Of a DNA stretch of 64,000 bases, positions 63,201 through 64,000 are shown in pieces (the stretch's first letter is position 1; each line of letters opens with the position of its first letter). The notes beneath the pieces were generated by a model. The model did not search any database and was not told where the DNA came from. It saw nothing but the letters and a program-made list of their open reading frames with translations. Made by a program: the position numbers and the translations under genes. This DNA comes from Sandaracinaceae bacterium. GTDB taxonomy: Bacteria; Myxococcota_A; Polyangia; Polyangiales; Sandaracinaceae. The stretch lies in assembly GCA_040218145.1 (NCBI GenBank), contig JAVJQK010000070.1, forward strand, positions 124,001 through 188,000, read 5' to 3'.

Positions 63201-64000
63201 TCAAAGCCCGAAGACGACCTGAGTCTGACCGTTGAGCTGCGGCGGAAGCCCGAAGTAGAGCCCTACTCCAAGGGCGGCTCCCGCCACGACTCCGCCGATG
63301 AGCGACCAGAACCACCACTCTTCCCAGACCTCGGAGCCGCCCTGAACGCTGCCTCCCAAGACGGGCGGCTCGTAGCGAGGGTTCTCGATACGCTGCGGGT
63401 CCATCTCGGTCCCGCGCTGCACCAGGACATTGCTCTGGGCGTCGCGCACCTCGAGGATGTAGTCGACCTCTCGCACGTCCGCGCCGACCTCGAGGGGGAC
63501 GCTGCTCATCAGGCGCCGCTCACCGCTCTGGAGGTCTCGATCTTCGTAGGTCTCGGCGCCCGCCGGCCGCACGCGCAGGCGAACGGAGGCGGCCAGCTGG
63601 AGCGGGTCGTGCATCTCGAGCGCAATTCGAACCGGCTGGGGCGCGCCGGGGTCGGCGACCTCCACAGAGACGCTGAAGCGTTCATTCTGTGCGCTCCACC
63701 AGCCGCGAGCGCGGAGGAACGGCGTGCGCATCGTGGGCGGGAGGCTGCGGTCCATCTCCGCGTCGGGGTTCAAGGCCAGCATGCGCAGGTAGGCGTCGTA
63801 CGCGCGCGAGTCGTCCTCCAGGAACGAGGCGCTGAGGCCGATCAGCTCGTACAGGCGCTGCGTGTCCGACGGGGAGTTCCCGCCCGACTCCAGGGCCTGC
63901 TGCGCTGCCTCGCTCGCCGCCTCGTACTCGAGGTTGACGAAAGCCTCTTCGGCGGCGGCCAGACCCTCAGCGGTTTGGGCGGCCGCGTCGGCGGCGCCAA
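63201..64000 (-). CDS. Membrane-anchored repeat protein, N-terminus outside window
   Basis: The frame is open from the right edge to the stop at 63201, so about 266 C-terminal residues are seen and the start lies beyond 64000. The first part is Ala/Glu-rich helical and TPR-like (A-A-A-E-E-A-F-V-N-L-E-Y-E-A-A, then Y-E-L-I-G-L-S-A-S-F-L-E-D-D-S-R-A-Y-D-A-Y-L). A beta-rich segment follows (V-R-I-A-L-E-M-H-D, R-L-R-V-R-P-A-G) and then one transmembrane helix near the C-terminus (W-F-W-S-L-I-G-G-V-V-A-G-A-A-L-G-V-G-L) with a short tail. It resembles the TPR-then-membrane-helix envelope proteins common in myxobacteria. It is transcribed leftward but separated from the NRPS operon by the candidate promoter, so a role in biosynthesis is not implied. 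Confidence 0.8.
   Translation of the reverse strand, partial: GAADAAAQTAEGLAAAEEAFVNLEYEAASEAAQQALESGGNSPSDTQRLYELIGLSASFLEDDSRAYDAYLRMLALNPDAEMDRSLPPTMRTPFLRARGWWSAQNERFSVSVEVADPGAPQPVRIALEMHDPLQLAASVRLRVRPAGAETYEDRDLQSGERRLMSSVPLEVGADVREVDYILEVRDAQSNVLVQRGTEMDPQRIENPRYEPPVLGGSVQGGSEVWEEWWFWSLIGGVVAGAALGVGLYFGLPPQLNGQTQVVFGL

Overview
The window is high-GC, gene-dense bacterial DNA that looks like a member of the Myxococcota (myxobacteria). The reasons are at least nine predicted lipoproteins (several Cys/Asp-rich or carrying MopE-type metal-binding motifs), FHA-domain proteins beside a sigma-54 activator, a hybrid PAS histidine kinase, PEGA/TPR proteins and a very large NRPS. No 16S rRNA, tRNA, insertion sequence or CRISPR array was seen, so genus and species are not assigned. 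Most start codons were moved inward from the longest open frame by looking for ribosome binding sites and stop-start overlaps.

Left part (1-27 kb), mostly core or housekeeping. A leftward run (6580 to 457) encodes a B-box zinc membrane protein, DUF4129, DUF4350, MoxR ATPase, DUF58 and an STN-domain lipoprotein, followed by pterin-4a-carbinolamine dehydratase. Then come a class I glutamine amidotransferase, two tandem paralogous Cys-rich lipoproteins, a MopE-like lipoprotein divergent from a PEGA/TPR protein plus a large lipoprotein, CTP synthase (pyrG), a truncated 3-hydroxyacyl-CoA dehydrogenase-like protein, DNA polymerase IV (dinB), a TRAP transporter DctQ-DctM pair with no DctP, a membrane TPR protein, a hybrid histidine kinase and the conserved dnaX-ybaB-recR cluster. 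A strong bidirectional terminator at 27049-27094 closes this part.

Middle (27-36 kb), accessory. A cupin/JmjC-like protein, an orphan periplasmic binding lipoprotein, a MATE exporter with a non-canonical start, a four-heme DUF1111 lipoprotein with a small partner lipoprotein, a sulfotransferase, and a two-heme cytochrome c peroxidase-like lipoprotein ending in 21 aspartates and preceded by a candidate sigma-54 promoter.

Right part (36-63 kb), a biosynthetic gene cluster. Eight genes run leftward from a candidate promoter at 63142-63171 to a terminator at 35883-35913: a FOXRED2-like flavoprotein, a stand-alone NRPS A-PCP starter, a 6,105-residue five-module NRPS (C-A-PCP-E / C-[C remnant]-A-PCP / C-A-PCP / C-A-PCP / C-A-PCP-TE), a sulfotransferase, a VioD-like flavin monooxygenase, an FHA/degenerate-GGDEF/sigma-54 activator, a kynurenine 3-monooxygenase-like enzyme and an FHA protein. 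Gaps are 4-19 bp or 4-bp GTGA overlaps. The assembly line should make a hexapeptide. Specificity residues read by eye give Ser for residue 4, Leu-like for residue 5 and aromatic-like for residue 3, with a D residue at position 2; residues 1, 2 and 6 are unassigned. Three flavoenzymes and a PAPS-type sulfotransferase suggest an oxidised, sulfated aromatic peptide. I do not recognise this combination. The right edge cuts a membrane-anchored repeat protein.
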